Shown: positions 33,457 to 46,785, numbered from the stretch's first letter. The stretch is 64,000 nt of DNA from Edaphochlamys debaryana (GCA_016858145.1 JAEHOE010000171.1:1-64000), one strand, 5' to 3'. Numbers and translations: made by a program. The notes: a model not told the origin generated them from the letters alone.

Positions 33457-36400
33457 ATGAGGGGCCGCGCTCAATTGGCGCTTCCAGGCGCCACGAACTC
33501 GACATGGAAGCCCTCAGGGCCCTCAGGGCCGCGAACTAAAGGCTGCGGGCCATGCGGACCGGTCGCCTCGCCGCTCGCTGGCAGCGCCAAGACGGCCGCT
33601 CTTCCGCAGGGAGCGAGCGAGTCGAGCTTTGGTGGTGATGCTGCTCACCACAGCGCCTCGGCGGCGCCTTCCGTGGGGGACCTGCCCAGCTCGGACTTAT
33701 GGCTGTCAGACGACCCCCTTATCCGCCGCTCCCAGCTTCTGCTCTGGCGCACGCGCCGCGTGTTTGGCGAGGAGTCGCTCCCCACGTCGACCATGACGTC
33801 CTCCGGCGGCTCTGCCCCCACGACGTCGCCCCGGCAGTCCCATCAGCCCTGGTCCTCGTCCACCCCCTCCGCCCCCGCCGGCCTGCCCTCCCTCGGCTCC
33901 CTCGCTGCTGCCTCCGCGGCCACCGCCGCCCGTGTGGCTGCCGCCAGCGCTGTGGGAGCCGCCCTGGCGCCCGCAGCCCTCGCCGCGGCCCCCAGCCCCG
34001 CCACGCAGGCTGCTGCTGCTGTCACGGCCGCGGCCAGTGGCTGGCTGGCCATCGAGCAGCTCCTGGCTGAGGCCGCCTACTCCATCTCCCAGGTGGGGGG
34101 GCGGTAGGGGCCTAGAGTTGGAGTTAAGTTGGGAAAAGGGGTTTGCGGCCGCCAGGACTCCCCTCCTACAGAGCCTGGTCATCGTTGACCGCGATTCAGC
34201 TCCATCCTGGGGAAGCGGCTACTGCTGCTGCTAGTGCTGCTACCGCAGCTTAACGCTCGGTCCGCTTCGCCGCCCGCCCCGCCCGCAGGACCCCAGCATT
34301 TCGCTGCCGTCCGCGCCGCCGCTGCCCGACCTCTCCAGCCTCACCGCCTCGGTGCCCGGCGGAGACAAGCTGGGCGAGGTAGGGCCTGGCGCGCCCCCCG
34401 AGTCCCCGGCTCGCCCCCACCCCAACTGCGCCTGCGTGCACCGCACCCCCTCGCCTGGGCCCTGCCCTCCCACCTGCCCGGCCCCTTCCCGTACCCCCAC
34501 CTGCCCGACTCAACCTCCTCCGAGGCCCTCCTCTCCAGCCGCCCTCCCACCTCATCCTGACCCCCCTCCTCTCCCGTCCCTCCTCTCCCGTCCCTCCTCG
34601 CCCGTCCCTCCTCTCCCCCCAGGCCCTGGACGGCCTGCTGTACAGCCTGAGCCAGGACATTGACGTGTCGGCCGCCTCGGCGCTGGCGGCGGGGGCGGCG
34701 CAGCAGGCGGGGTCGATGGCCACGGAGGCGGCGGCGGGGCTGGTGGGCGCAGCGGCGGAGCTGCCCACGGCGGCGGCGCAGGTGGGGCGCGCGGCCGCGG
34801 CGGCGTCGGCGGCGGCCCGTGCGATGCAGGAGGCGCGCTCCGCCATCATCCTGCCCGATAAGTCGGTGAGCGGTGGGGGAGGGGGGGGGGAGGGTGGAGA
34901 GGGCAAGGGGGGCGCGGTGCGGGGAGCACGGGCTAGGCTCCGGGCGGGCATGCTTTAGGAAGGCTCAGCTGACCTTTGGTCCATTGCTTGGAATGCACGG
35001 AGAGGGTTGGGGCCAGGGGCGTGTGCGCATGAGACGGCGTGTAGGCGTAGTCGGTTCGCCCTCACCTGCCTCTTGCCGTCCCAGGCTGGAGCGGATGAAG
35101 GCGCCGGTCCGTGCTGCTACTTAACCCTTGGTCCCCATCCGCCGCCCTCCCTACCCCGCAGTTGCTCCCCGAGGGCCCGCCGCCCGCCCCCGCGTGGGAC
35201 CCCTTCAACACCATCCGCGACCCCGTGGGCCCCCCGCCCGAGGTGGAGGCGGAGCTGAGGCGGAAGCTGGAGGAAGAGGCCGAGCAGGCCTACCGCGTCG
35301 CCGCCGCCGCCGCGCAGGGCCTGCCGCCGCCGCTGCCGCCAGTCGCCAGCATCGCCGCCGATGCCGCCACCGTCGCGCAGGCAGCGGCCGACACCGCCGT
35401 GGCAGCCGCCGCGGCGGCGGCGCCCGCCGTCGCCGTCTCGCCGCCTCCGCCGCCCCCGGTGGTGGTTGCTCCTGTGGCGCCGCCGCCGCCGCCCCCTGTG
35501 GCGGTTGCCCCCGTGGCGCCGCCGCCGCCGCCGGCTGTGGTGGAGGCCCCCGTCATCGAGGCCCCTGCCCCGCCGCCGCCGCCGCCCCCGCCTGTGGTCA
35601 TGGAGGCGCCCGCTCCCGCGCTCACCGTGCCGCCCCCCGCCCCGGTGCCCGCGCCTCCCCCGCCCCCGGCCCTGCCCGACGACCAGCTCACCACCGCTCT
35701 CAAGGTAGGGGGGCTGAGCTCGGGGCAAGGTATCCCTCTAGTAGGAGGCCGTCCGCGGTCAATGTACGGACTGCCAGCCGACGCGCCTCAGCCTGCATAT
35801 GCCACGAGGACCCGAGCACGCCATTGCCCACCACCACACCGACCTTATCCCGCTGGCCCCCCACCCCGCTCCTCCACTCCTCTGCCTCTGCCTCCCCCCA
35901 CAGAACCTGGTCGCGGACGCCCCCCCGCCCCCGCCCGCCGCCGCCTCCGCGGCCGCCGAGGCGCTGCCCGAGAGCGCCCAGTCTGCGCTGGCGGCGCTGA
36001 CGGCTGCGGTGCAGGAGAAGCTGGAGGCGGCCGTGGGGCCGGACCTGGACACGGGTGAGAAGTGGGGGAGGGCAGGGTGTGGGTGGGCAAGGGGCTGAGG
36101 TGGGGTGAGCACAGCGGAACCAGAGACTCCCTCCGTGCACAGGCGCGGACTGACCTCGCTCGCTCAAACCCCCCTCCTCCTGCCCCTCCTGTGTGCCCCC
36201 CCTGCAGCCGACCCCGCCGCCCTGGCCGACGCCGCGGGCCGCGCCGTGGGCTCCGCGCTGTCCTCGCTGCCGGCCCCGGACGCCGCGGCGCTGTCGGCCC
36301 TGCCCGCGGACGTGCGCCTGAGCAGCGTGCTGCAGGTGCGGGGAATGGGTGGGGGGGTTGCAGGAGGGGTCGTGCGCGCTAGTAATCTCCTCGCCCCGGT

Positions 36401-39400
36401 CCTGACCCCTCCTTTCCCTGCCTCTCCATCAGCATGCAACCCTTGCTCTCAACTCCCTTCCCTCATCACCCTTCTCCCCTTCTTTCCCCCTCCCCTTCCC
36501 ACAACAGGCCGCGCTCCAGGCCGCCGCCTCGCTGGTGGAGGTGGCGGTGGACCGCGTGCGGGGCGCCGACTCGGAGCTGGTGGGGGGCGTGGCGCTGGCG
36601 GCGCTGGCGGCCCTGGGCATCCGCTCGCTCTACGGCCTGGCCTCCGGGGCGCTGGCGGGCAAGGGGCCGGGCAGCAGCCAGGCGGTGTGGGACCAGGCGG
36701 CGGCCGAGGCGGCGGCCGCGGACGACGCGGGCCTGCGCGTGCGGCCGCAGGGCATGTCGGCGCTGGAGGCGGCGGCGCTGCTCAACAGCACCACCCCGGC
36801 GCTGCTGCTCGACATCCGGTGAGGGAGGGGCTGACGGGGAACGAGAGGAGGTTGTGGAGGGAAGGAGAGGAGAGCAGTCCAGCTCTGACGACGTGAAGAT
36901 GAGGGCGTAGCTTCGCAGCTTTCTGGCCTCCCCTTGCAACCGTCCGCTGACCATCCATCTCCCCCCTCCCCCGTAGCAACGCCGCCGACGCCGCGGACCA
37001 GGGCGGCCCCGACCTGCGCCCCTTCCGCCGCGGCCAGGGCGTGCCCTCTGCGCGCCTGCCCTACATTGACTTCCGCGGCATGCCCACGCTGGCCAACCCC
37101 TCGGGCTCCCTCAGCGCCGAGGCCGCCGCCGAGGCCGCCCGCACCGGCGGCGGCCCAGGCGTGCGCGCCTGCGTGGACCCCGCCTTTGCGCTCAACTTCA
37201 AGTCCCTGTCCGGCATCAGCCGGGAGACGCGCGTGCTGGTGCTCGACTCGTGAGCGCGGGGGGGGGGAACGAGGGGGGAAAGGGGAAGGGATGGGAGTGG
37301 GGGCGAGGGCTGAAAGGGGGGCGGAGTGGGAGCGGCGTGCGGAGTTGGGCAGCTGGGGGACAGGCATCGGGGCAAACGGCCCCCACAGCTGCACCTGACA
37401 AGACCAGGATCGCTCATCCTCCTTCTGCATCTATCCCTCCCCCTCCCTCCCCCCAGGTTCGGTGTGGAGGCCCCCGAGGCGGTGGCGCTGCTGCGCTCCG
37501 ACCCCGCGGTGGAGAGGCTGCTCGGGGCGCAGGTGGGGGGGGGGGGGGAGGGGGCTGGAGGGTGGAATGGAGGGAGTGGGGGAGGGCGCACGTACGGAGA
37601 GGGGACAGATGAGGCGGAACGGGGCGAGTATGAACCGTGCGCATGTGCGTGGTGGCGCGGGGTTGTCAGGAGTGCAGGCTTGTGATGCCCCTCATTCACG
37701 CTGCCTCTACCACGCACCCCTCCCCCAGGGCGTGACCTACGTGGAGGGTGGCTTCGCGGGCCCCGAGGGCTGGAGGGTGAGCGGGGGCGGACCGCTGGGC
37801 GGCTGGAGCATAGAGGCTGGGAGCAGGCGCAATACACGCGGCAGCTCAGTGCCTAAGATGCGCCCTCAGAAGCCCACCGCCACTGCCCACAACGCATCGC
37901 TCCCCTCCTCCCCCCACCCCTCCCCTCCCCCTTCCCCCAGCTGTCCGGTCTGCCCATCGTGGAGCCCGCGCCCTCCCCCGCTGCGGCCTCGGGCGCCCCC
38001 GCTCTGGCCCAGGCCGTGGGCGGGAGCGTGTCGGCGCTGGGCAACGGGCTGTCGTCCATGCGCTTCAGGTGGGGACGAGGGGCGACGTGGGGACGTGCCG
38101 CGTGCTGCACATCTGCCAGGGCAGCACCTACAAACATGATGGCACCCGTGCAGCCATACCCCTGGCTTAACAGCGTCTACCAAGCTTCAGAGCCCAGCCG
38201 CACGCCCAACACTTAAACAACCTCGTTACCACCCCTCTCCCTCCCAACCCCCCTCCCCCACCCGCCACCCCCCAGGTTCCCCGACGTGCCCGCCCGCCTG
38301 CTGGCCGTGGGCGCCCTGGGCCTGGGCGGCGCCGCCCTGGCCACCCGCGTGGACTGGACCAACGTGGCCCGCGGGTCGGTGGGCCTGGCGGCGGCGCTGC
38401 TCATCGCGGACCGGGCCCTGCCGGCCTCGGTGCGCCCCAGCGCGGCGCTGCGGCGGAGCCTGGCGTCCAAGCTGGAGGCGGCGGAGGCGCAGGGGCAGGG
38501 CCAGGGCCAGGGCAGCACGCGGCTCATCATGCGCGCCATGGACCTGGCGGAGGCGGTCGGCGACGCCGTCGTCAAGGCGGGCTCCGCCGCCGTCGCCGCC
38601 GTCGGCAGCTCCGCCAAGGGCGCCGCCGCCACCCCTGCCGCTCCCGCCAAGGCGGACGCTGCTCCCGCCGCCGCGCCCGCGCCGGCCTTCGCCTCCGCAT
38701 CCGCCGCCGCCGCGGCTCCTGCCGCCGCCGCCGCCGCCGCCAGCCCCTCGTTCGTGGACCGCGTGGGCTCGGCGCTGCGCGGCGCCGCCGACGCAGTGGT
38801 CCGCACCGCCAGCCCCTCGCGCGCCGCCGCCGGCGCCGCTGCCGCCTCGCCGCCGCCGCGGTCCGCCTCCCCCACGGGCCCCCCCCGCTCCGCCTCCCCT
38901 TCCACCCTGGACTACATGACAGCCCTGGCGGCCGCCGGCACCATGTCGGGCGCCAGCACGCCCCTCGGCTCCGTGTCCTTCCCCAAGGCCTCGGCCGGCC
39001 AGAGCCGGAGCTCGAGCCCGGACCCGTACTCGTACGACACGCCGTCGTACGGCGACTCGGCCACGTCGGACTACGGCTACGGCAGCTACGGCACCGCCTC
39101 GGCGCAGGACGGCTACGGCGCGGCCGAGCCGGCGTACGGCAGCGCGAGCGGCGGCTTCAGCGACTGGCGCGCGGACCCTGAGCCTGAGGAGGACGGCCGG
39201 CGCTCGGCGCTGGTGGAGGAGGTGTCGCGCAGCTCCTGGCGGCAGCAGCTGGAGGAGGGCTCGGGCTCGGTGCCGGCCCCCGCCCCGCGCAGCTGGCGGG
39301 AGGAGCTGGAGGCCAGCGGCGGCAGCGCCTGGGCGCCCGAGCCCGCCCCCGCCTCGGGCGACGACGAATACACCGTCGACGACCTGCCCCGCAGCGGCAG

Positions 39401-40310
39401 CGCCTCGGTCGCCTCGGCCCGCCTCAACGGCAACGGCAACGGCGCCCGCGGCGGCGGCCTGTCGCCCGGCCGCCGGCGCGACCGCAACGGCACCGGCAAC
39501 GGCGCTGAGTCGGACTGGCGCAGCTCCAGCGCCTCATTCCAGTCGGAGCGCGAGCGGGAGCAGGCGATGAGCGACGAGGCCAACGCCGAGAGCGATGCCA
39601 TGATGGCGGCGGCGCTGCGGGAGCGGCTGCAGCAGCAGCACCAGCAGCGCGAGGCGGCGGAGGCGGCGGCGCGGGAGGCGCGGAGCGGCTCGGCCCGCAG
39701 CGGCTCGGCGCGCATCGCCTCGGCCCGCATGGCGCGAGGAGGCAGCGCCAACACGGGCGGGCTGTCGCCCGGCCGGCGGCACTCGCGCGAGGCCGTCGTG
39801 GCCGCAGCCAGCGAGGACCAGGTGCAGTCGCACGACCGGCCCCAGCAGGGCCGCACCGTGCAGCAGCAGCAGCAGCAGCAGCAGCGGCAGAAGAGGCCGG
39901 TGCGTGTGGCCTCGCCCGAGCGGGCCGCGGCGGCGGCGGCGGCCATGCGCCAGCTGCGGCGCGAGATGGGCATGCTGAGCGAGGACGACGAGGCGGCCGG
40001 ATCTGGATCTGGATCTGGATCCAGCCACAAGGCCACCATGGCGCCACGCGACTGGCGGCGCGAGCTCGAGGGCGCCGGTGCTGGCGGCGCCGCCACCAGC
40101 AACGGCAACGGTAACGGGGCCGAGAGCTCGTCCAGTGCGCGCCGCAGCCGCGGCAGCGGCAGCGTGGTGCCCGTGTCCCGCTCGCCCAAGAACTGGCGCC
40201 AGCAGGCCGACAGCGGCAACGGTAACGGTAACGGCAACGGAGAGAGCCGCAGCCTGCGCGCCGCCACGCCGTCGGACTGGCGCACTCGGGTGGAGAAGGT
40301 GGCGGCGTGA
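33457..40310 (+). CDS. Large rhodanese-like thylakoid protein, TROL/CAS type
   Basis: Twelve exons (33457-34092, 34289-34378, 34623-34865, 35162-35704, 35904-36054, 36208-36335, 36508-36818, 36977-37249, 37457-37532, 37729-37776, 37941-38068, 38276-40310) join in frame to 1553 aa. After a Ser/Ala-rich start that could be a transit peptide come Ala- and Pro-rich regions, a hydrophobic segment (~621-640), a rhodanese-like domain (~678-833: MSALEAAALL, LLLDIR, LPYIDFRG, ETRVLVLDSFG, VTYVEGGFAGPEGWR), and more hydrophobic segments (~884-930). The usual active-site Cys is absent (LDSFG), so sulfurtransferase activity is unlikely. Membrane segments around an inactive rhodanese recall plant TROL (FNR docking) and CAS (calcium sensing). 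The ~620-residue Ser/Ala/Gln-rich tail has seven WR motifs. The ATG chosen is the first in frame after the OEP21 promoter. Confidence 0.8.
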
Positions 40311-41452
40311 AGAGGCGGTCGTGATGGTGATGAGTGGTGGTGTTGGTGATAATTGGTGGGGGCCCTGAGAGGAACGGAGCCTGATGGGCCGGGCGCCGAT
40401 GCGAGTAGCAACAAGCAGGGGCGAGAGATCCCCTGGCAACGAGCAATTTGAGAGAGATCTCATATGAGGATAGGCGTCGCTGCTGGGAGTAGGCAGAGCA
40501 GCCGCAGCAAGAGTGCGTCGGTGGAGGCAGTCAAGGCCCGACCGTTAGGGGGCTAGCATAGCAGCCATGTTCGAGGGCCCCGTATATGTCGAGGCCCCAA
40601 TCAAGTATGCGAGTCTGGACGTCAACTATCGGGTAGAGCCGTGAGCTGAACGCAAGCACGGGGTAGTGAGCAGATCTTGGGACCCCGCTAGACGCCAAGG
40701 TCAAATTCAACCGGCGTGAGATAAGTTAGAATGGCTGCGCAAAGCGGAAAGCTAACGTGATCAGGAAACAGGAGAGAGATAAAGCATGAACGCACATGAT
40801 TGCGCATCTGCTAGCCGCCAAGGCAGACGGGCACGGGTTCTGTAATGAGTTATGCCGTCTTCATACGATACCGAAAGGCGTCCCACGGCGCCCTTGCGTC
40901 CGGTCCGACGGCGCGGTCCACTCGGTGCATGCAGCTTGTGCCCAGACACTGCAGACACACCAACACACCGTGGGGCCCCAGCAGTCAGGAAGCCAGCTAA
41001 AGCCCCAATGCCAGCGTCATCTTATACTTCACAAATAGGCTCTAGGCTTCATCTTCAGCCGTGCCGCTTCAACGTGCTACGCGCCAGCCCAACTTCCAGC
41101 TCGACGTGTTGGCACTGCACCCTTGCACTTGCTTGAGCTTTCTTGCGCCAGCCCCGCGACACACGCTGTGCCCACGTGTTCAAACTGCACTCGCTCAACC
41201 TTCCGGCTTCTACGTGCTAGCGTGATATAGCTACGTAGCCCAGCCCTGCTTCTCAAACCCATCCTCACGCGCTTCCCCTTTCCCTTCAACAGACCCAGTG
41301 CAGTCCCGGTCTAGCCCACACTCGTCCTCATCAGCCGCCTCTGACCCCCTGATGATGCAACCGCTGTCTGTCCGTGCAGCTTGCCACCCTACCTCCCTCT
41401 CTTCATGCAAACCTCCCTCGTCCGTGCATGCCTGTGCTCTGCTTAGCTGCTC
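40311..41452. other. Intergenic between two convergent genes
   Basis: This holds the 3' UTR of the rhodanese-like gene and the 3' flank of the minus-strand gene on the right. It is less GC-rich than the genes and contains no reading frame that I trust. Confidence 0.55.
40841..40845 (+). terminator. Possible TGTAA poly(A) signal of the rhodanese-like gene
   Basis: TGTAA lies 530 bases past the stop codon in the right orientation. That is a plausible 3' UTR length for this type of alga. Its use is inferred. Confidence 0.4.
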
Positions 41453-44007
41453 TCACCGGGCCCCCGCCCCGCCTCCCACCAGGCCCGGACCTCCTTCCCC
41501 AGCAGTGGTTCCCAGCGGCAGCCCCCAGGCCTCCGCCGCCCCCGCCACCAGCCGCCTCAGCTGCCGCAGGTGGGCGTCGGGGCGCTGAGGGGGAGGGGCA
41601 GCGGCGGCACCCGGGCCGCCCTCCCCAGCCGCGCCATCCACGGCCGCCGGCACGACCCGCCCGCTCTCACCCGCCGCCGCAGCCCCAGCCGCGAGACCCG
41701 CTGCGGGCGCCGCAGCAGTGACGGCGGGGCCCAGGGCGCGGCAGCGCTGGAGCGCCTCTCCCGCAGCGCCGAGGAAGGCGGTTGCCGCCCGCCGGAGGGG
41801 TCCGGGGCCGTCGCCGCCCGCTCGCCCCGCCTCCATCCCCCGGCCCAGGGCTGTCAGCAGCCCCTCTGCCTGCTCCGGCTCGCCGTACGCCAGCAGCGGT
41901 ACCAGGAAAAGCGCCAAGCTGGGGGCGCCCGGGGGTTCTCCCTCCCACACCACCAGGAGCTCCCCGAAGGGGCCCGCCTGCCCCTCGGGGGCCTCGCAGT
42001 GGTGGAGCACGGGGAGGGACGCCAGAGCCGGCAGCAGCCCCGCCGCCAGCGCCGCCGCCACCTCGGCCGGGACAGCGGGTGGCAGGGCGTCCAGGTCTGG
42101 GTGGGGTTTGGAAGGGAAAAAGCGCCGCGGGAAAGTTTAGCGTCGTGCCAACCAACAGGCAATAACCAAGGTATATCAAGCCCGGTAAGCCCAGGCAGAC
42201 TTTCCACGAGCGCCTATCTCCTTACTGCCGCCAGCCAGACCCGCCAGGGACCGGACCTACCCAGGCGGCCGTCGGGCCACACAGGCAGCACGGCGTCAAC
42301 CATCGTCTTCATCAGCAGGTGCCGCGTGTCCGCCTCAGCGTACGACAAGCCGTACACCGCCGTCGACACCGCCAGCCGCCACCACTCCTGCCGCATCGCC
42401 GCCAGCCGAGCCGACCGAACCCGCCGCCACGTCAGCTGCACCCGCCAGCTCACGAGGCCAATGACCGCCAGGATCGGCCCATCCCGTGGGCTCAGGGACA
42501 GGTCAGTGGGCGGCAGCGGCGGCGGGGCGGCGACGGCGGCGACGGTAAAGGCCAAACTGGGCGGCAGCGTCGCTGCCGCCGCCGCGGCCCCTGCCCGACT
42601 TATCCGCAGGACCAGATCGAGGGACGCGATGGGCCCGGGTGGCGATCGGGTCTTGTTGTACGAGAGAGTGCGGTTGAGGAGGTGCAGTGCGTCGGCAGAT
42701 ATGAGCCCGCCGGCAGCCACCAGGCTCAGAGCGCGGCCGGCCTTCTGCAGTGCCGCCGTTGCAAGGCCGCAACAGGGGCCGTCGTCTACCAGGTGCAGGG
42801 TGCTGATGCCGTACACCAGTACGGCGGTGTGGAGGCAGGGCCCGCTGAGCGCGGTCTCCAGGTGGGCGACTGCGGTGGGGCTGGGAGAGCTGGTGTCGAG
42901 GCGCCGGTGGTTGCATCCGTACGGCAGCACGTGCCATATCGCACGCACTCCATCGATGAGCTGAGCTGGCCCCCGTCCTGTCGCCTGCGCCTGCCCGGCC
43001 CGCTCCTGCAGCCGCAGCAGCAGCCTCGCCGCGTGCTCCAGTAGGCCGCTCTCCGCCAGGCCCCGCGCGTACTCCTCAGCGCACGTCGCCCACAGCGACG
43101 TTACTTTGTCGGACGGAACGGATTGCGACGAGACCGCTTGCGGCAACAGCGCAGGAATTGTTGCGTTGGAGAGCGAGCCGAGGAGGGTTAGCGTGGACTG
43201 CAGGAAGGGCACCCCGCCGCCGCAGCTGTTGCTGCCAGCGGCGGTGGCCGCCGCCGCCAGCCGCCGGCTGAGGGCCGGCAGGGTCTGAGCGCGCAGCAGG
43301 GCGAGGACGAGGCGGAGCACGGGCAGCGGGGGGCTGGCGATGCTCGACCGAAAGCAGCGGCAGAATAGAAACTTCACGGACTCGAAGGCATCAGCCTCCC
43401 ATCCCTCCAGTGGTCCCCACGCCTCGACGGGCCTTCCGCTTCCTCCAGGGTTGCCCCCACTGCCGCTTCCAGCAGGGCTGCCCCCGCTGCCACTCCCGCC
43501 GCCGCTGCCAGAGCCACTCCCGCTGCCGCTGCCGCCGGGCCGCAGTGCCGCGGAGAACAGTCCCAACAGGGCGGCCGCCTCAGCTAGATGCGTGGAGAGG
43601 AGCTCCGCAAGGGCAGGCTCCGGCTGTGGACAGTAGTGAGGCAGAGTGCTGAGTACAGTGCGCAGAGCGCTGAGACACTCTTTGGCGTCTCGCAAAGCCG
43701 ACACCCGGTTGCCCACCCCCCTGCCGCCCCGGCCCCGGCCCCGGCCCCGGCCCGCTGCCGAGCTGCCGTCTCCGCCGGGCCGCTGGGTCGGCGACGCCGG
43801 CAGCAGAGCCTCCGCTGCCGCGGGCAGGGCCCGGTAGGCCTCCAGCAGCGATGTGGGCAGGAAGGACAACTGTGAGGCGGCGGAACCCGAGCGCCCGGAA
43901 GTGCTGGGGCCCGCGCCGTCAAAAGCCGCGCTCGCGGCAGAGCCCGCGCCCGCTCCTCGCCCCCCCGCGTTGCTGCCGCCGCGCCCTCGGTCTTGTTGGG
44001 GCGGCAT
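41453..44007 (-). CDS. Unrecognised family protein, paralogue A
   Basis: Two exons (42261-44007 and 41453-42096) join in frame to 796 aa, starting MPPQQDRGRGG. I do not recognise a domain. Visible features are an Arg/Gly-rich start, a conserved SQLSFLPTSLLEAYRALPAA block, a Gly/Ser microsatellite insert (about 43440-43560), leucine-rich helical stretches such as LPVLRLVLALLRAQTLPALS and CAEEYARGLAESGLLEHAAR, and a C-terminal helical exon. Paralogue B at 53859-56532 shares the whole plan, the intron position and an exon 2 of identical length (644 bases). The last codon is followed by GGTGAGAGC-like sequence that could be a splice donor, so a further exon is possible. Helical repeats suggest a scaffold, but no function can be assigned. 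Confidence 0.7.
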
Positions 44008-44637
44008 CGCGGTTCAGGTGAGTTGAGCCGGCTTAGCAGCGCCTGGGGGCGGGAAGGGGAGAGACGCGCCACGCACCTGGCTACGGGCGGAATGAGGTTG
44101 AGTTCATCCACATAAGAGCAAGGAGAAGGCAGCTGGCCGCGAAGTTGGGCGTCGGGAATCTGGCGATGGCTTCCGCCGCGAGGCAAGGGCCGTTTCCTGC
44201 GCAAACTGGGTATTGGCTGTTTCAACTATTCTTATCGCATGGATATCGGCTTGCCATTGACCGCTCGCTCCCACCTGCCGAGCCCTCAGTCGCAATGCCG
44301 TACCTGTCCCCGCAGGGTGCACTTGGCACGGCCCCCTGCCCCCTCTGCGCAGGCCTTTAGGCAGCCGTCTCGTGGCTACAGCACCCCCACGCCACCAGCT
44401 GTGAGGCAAGGAGAAAGTTGTGTGGGCGATCCATCCAGGGGTGCTGCACCATCCGTTGACCGCCATTCACTCTTGCACGGCTTCCTCCTGGAGCACACGC
44501 CAGCAAGAGCAATGCTTCAGGTGGCATTGTGTTGCAGCCGCGCAAGCCGAGCATGAGAGCAGGCGATAGGGCTGAAACTGCCACCCCCCTCCCCAGCGGC
44601 CCCCCTCCGCCCCCTACAGCCGGCACGTGGCCTCCAA

Positions 44638-44758
44638 CGACATCCACACCCATAACCGCCGCCTGCGCCGCCGCCATGCCCGCCGCCAGCTCCCGCTCTG
44701 CGCTGCGCGTGCGGCGGAGCAGCTCGTCGGAGGCGGGGCCGGGGGGCAGGCGGGCGGC
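44638..44758 (-). pseudogene. Relic of the NOM1 3' end
   Basis: This is nearly identical to the last exon of NOM1 at 57150-57280 (RTRSAERELAAGMAAAQAAV in both). The stop codon of the real gene is lost here because the sequence diverges just before it. No other NOM1 exon is found nearby. It lies 631 bases upstream of the start of paralogue A, just as the real NOM1 3' end lies 614 bases upstream of paralogue B, so it came along with that duplication. Confidence 0.8.
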
Positions 44759-45438
44759 TGGGACTCAGCGTAGGCTGCCGTGGTGGGGACGCGCTCGTGG
44801 AGGGGCAAGTGGGGGTTGGGGGTAGGTGCCCGGGCCGGCGGGGTTGATGCTGGGTGGCCAGGTGGGGCACAGGTGCCAGGGGTATGCTGCTGGACACCCG
44901 GTGGGTGTGGGGTGGGGGCGTGGGGGGCTTGAGGGTTGTTGGAGTGGGGTGATGCAGAGCCAAACCGCACGCATGGGCGCCGTGGGAGCAGGGCGTGCAG
45001 TCTTGCAGCCTTGCAGTCCTGTACGGCAGCCTTGCAGGATTGCGTGCTTGGGTGGGAGGACGATCGGGGCGGGGGGGGGTGAGGAGGGGAGTGAGGGGAA
45101 CCCCGCGAGGAAGCGGAGCATTGTGAGGGTGGGTCATCGTGCGGGCGAGGGGCAAATGACGATACCATGCATGGGCGCAAGCCGCCGCAGCGGTAACCGC
45201 CCTGAACCTTCCGTACCCCCGTACCCGCTCCGTACTCCTCACCTGCCGTCGTGCCGTACTCCCTGGTGCTGCGGCCACACAGAGGCAGCATGTCTGCCTC
45301 CCCGCACGCAGTCGCAGGCAGAGGACTGAGCACAAGTGGGGTCGTGCGGCACCCTGCGGGCCATCTTTGAAGGCAGTCCCATGGCTGTTGCCTGCCGCGG
45401 GGCACAGGGGTACGCGAGGCACCCCTGGCGGGGCATCT
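44759..45438. other. No gene seen
   Basis: This is G-rich on the plus strand, with open frames that are compositionally biased and unlike any family I know. It separates the NOM1 relic from direct repeat R1. Confidence 0.4.
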
Positions 45439-46785
45439 GTGTTCCCCTACACCCCTCCTCTCGGGCCATCGCCCCAATGTCGTCTGGGAGACACGCACGC
45501 TGCTCTGGGCCCCGGGGCGCTGGTGGCGACCGGCGTGGCGCCGCCCAGGGTGGGGCGGTGGCGGGGCCGGGGGCAAACGCTGGGCTGCTCGGGGGCTTAC
45601 GGGAGTGCCTGCACGAGGGCACAGTGCGGGGGTGCGAGGCGCTCATGCCGTGAGGAGTGGGACGAGGCGGAAAGGAGAGGCGGCCTGAGGCGAGGTTACG
45701 GAGCGGACCGCTCAGGTGCTAAGACGGCGTGTCATTACGTGCGGAGGAGAGGGGGCCCGCTGCTGTGAGCTGTGCCGTGCCGCGCATGGCGTGATGGCAC
45801 GTGCGGGGCAAGGAAGAGGCCTTGGGTGTTCGGGGACGGCCTAATGCCGGGAGAATGCGTCATGGGCAGGGTGGGCTCAAGCATGCAGTGTTGGCGCAAG
45901 TGCGGGGTCGGTCGGTGGGGCTTGGTCTGTCACGTTGGGTCATGCAGACTGTGTGGATTGCCGGCGAGGAGCTGTGGTCTAGGATGGTGAGGAGGAGTCG
46001 CTGCACGGGCGCACCGCCAGGCATCCTGCCGGTATGTCGGGGGCCTGCCACCTGTAGGGGACGAGATCCGCCTACACCTAACGCTCAGCACGCAGAGCTC
46101 TGTGTCGCAGGCTGGAATCGTGAAATGCTCCATTGAGTGTCAGGCGGTAGTCCCGAGGGTTCGGTCCAAGTCGCGCCGATGGTGGGCCGTTGATATTGTG
46201 TGTTTCGCGACACGCGGTGGGCGACCTTGCAGGACCGCGGGTCGCTGTAGGGCTGACATAAAACTTACTTGCATGCATCGCGGAATGCGGGCGCGGCACT
46301 AGGGAGAAAGGGGCCAGCGCAGCAGTTTCTGCTCATGGAACCGGCAACGCCCAGCTGCTGTGAACTCAACGCCTTTGCGTGCACAGGTAGAGCTCAACCC
46401 AGGCGTCAAATAGTGCGTACACACATCAGTCCTTCGCCTCAACAGGCGCAGCTGTCTCCAGCTGCAACGCCAGCCGCGGCTGTTTGCACGCCGCTCTGCA
46501 CCAGTCAAAGGGTACCATGATTACTACATCCAACATGTGATGTACACTAAGGAGGTCGCGGGACAGCTGCTGCGCAACAGACCATCTACTCGCGAGCCTC
46601 CCTCGCCCACGGGCTCTTGATAAGAAGCCAGCCAGGCTACCGTGGACACGATAACCTTTGATGTGTGGCTGCTGCGCCGGCACGAGGCTACTGCCGACGG
46701 AAGCGCGAGGCGCCCCACCACATGCGCCCGGCAAGCGCTTGGCCAGAAGGAGGACAGCGCCAAGCTCGGCAGCACGAGGACTATT
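45439..46785. repeat. Direct repeat R1 (~1.35 kb)
   Basis: This is the partner of R2 at 51779-53075, in the same orientation. Long stretches are nearly identical, for example the block at 46280-46400 and the one at 52590-52710, with scattered substitutions and indels. The frame GLRECLHEGTV is broken by stops here, while the R2 equivalent stays open longer. It ends about 420 bases upstream of the BTB gene. No terminal inverted repeats were seen. Confidence 0.8.

Noticed and set aside
39113..40463. Long minus-strand open frames opposite the last rhodanese-gene exon
   Set aside because: They are shadows of the GC-rich coding strand. The plus-strand model joins twelve exons in frame and shows a domain order.
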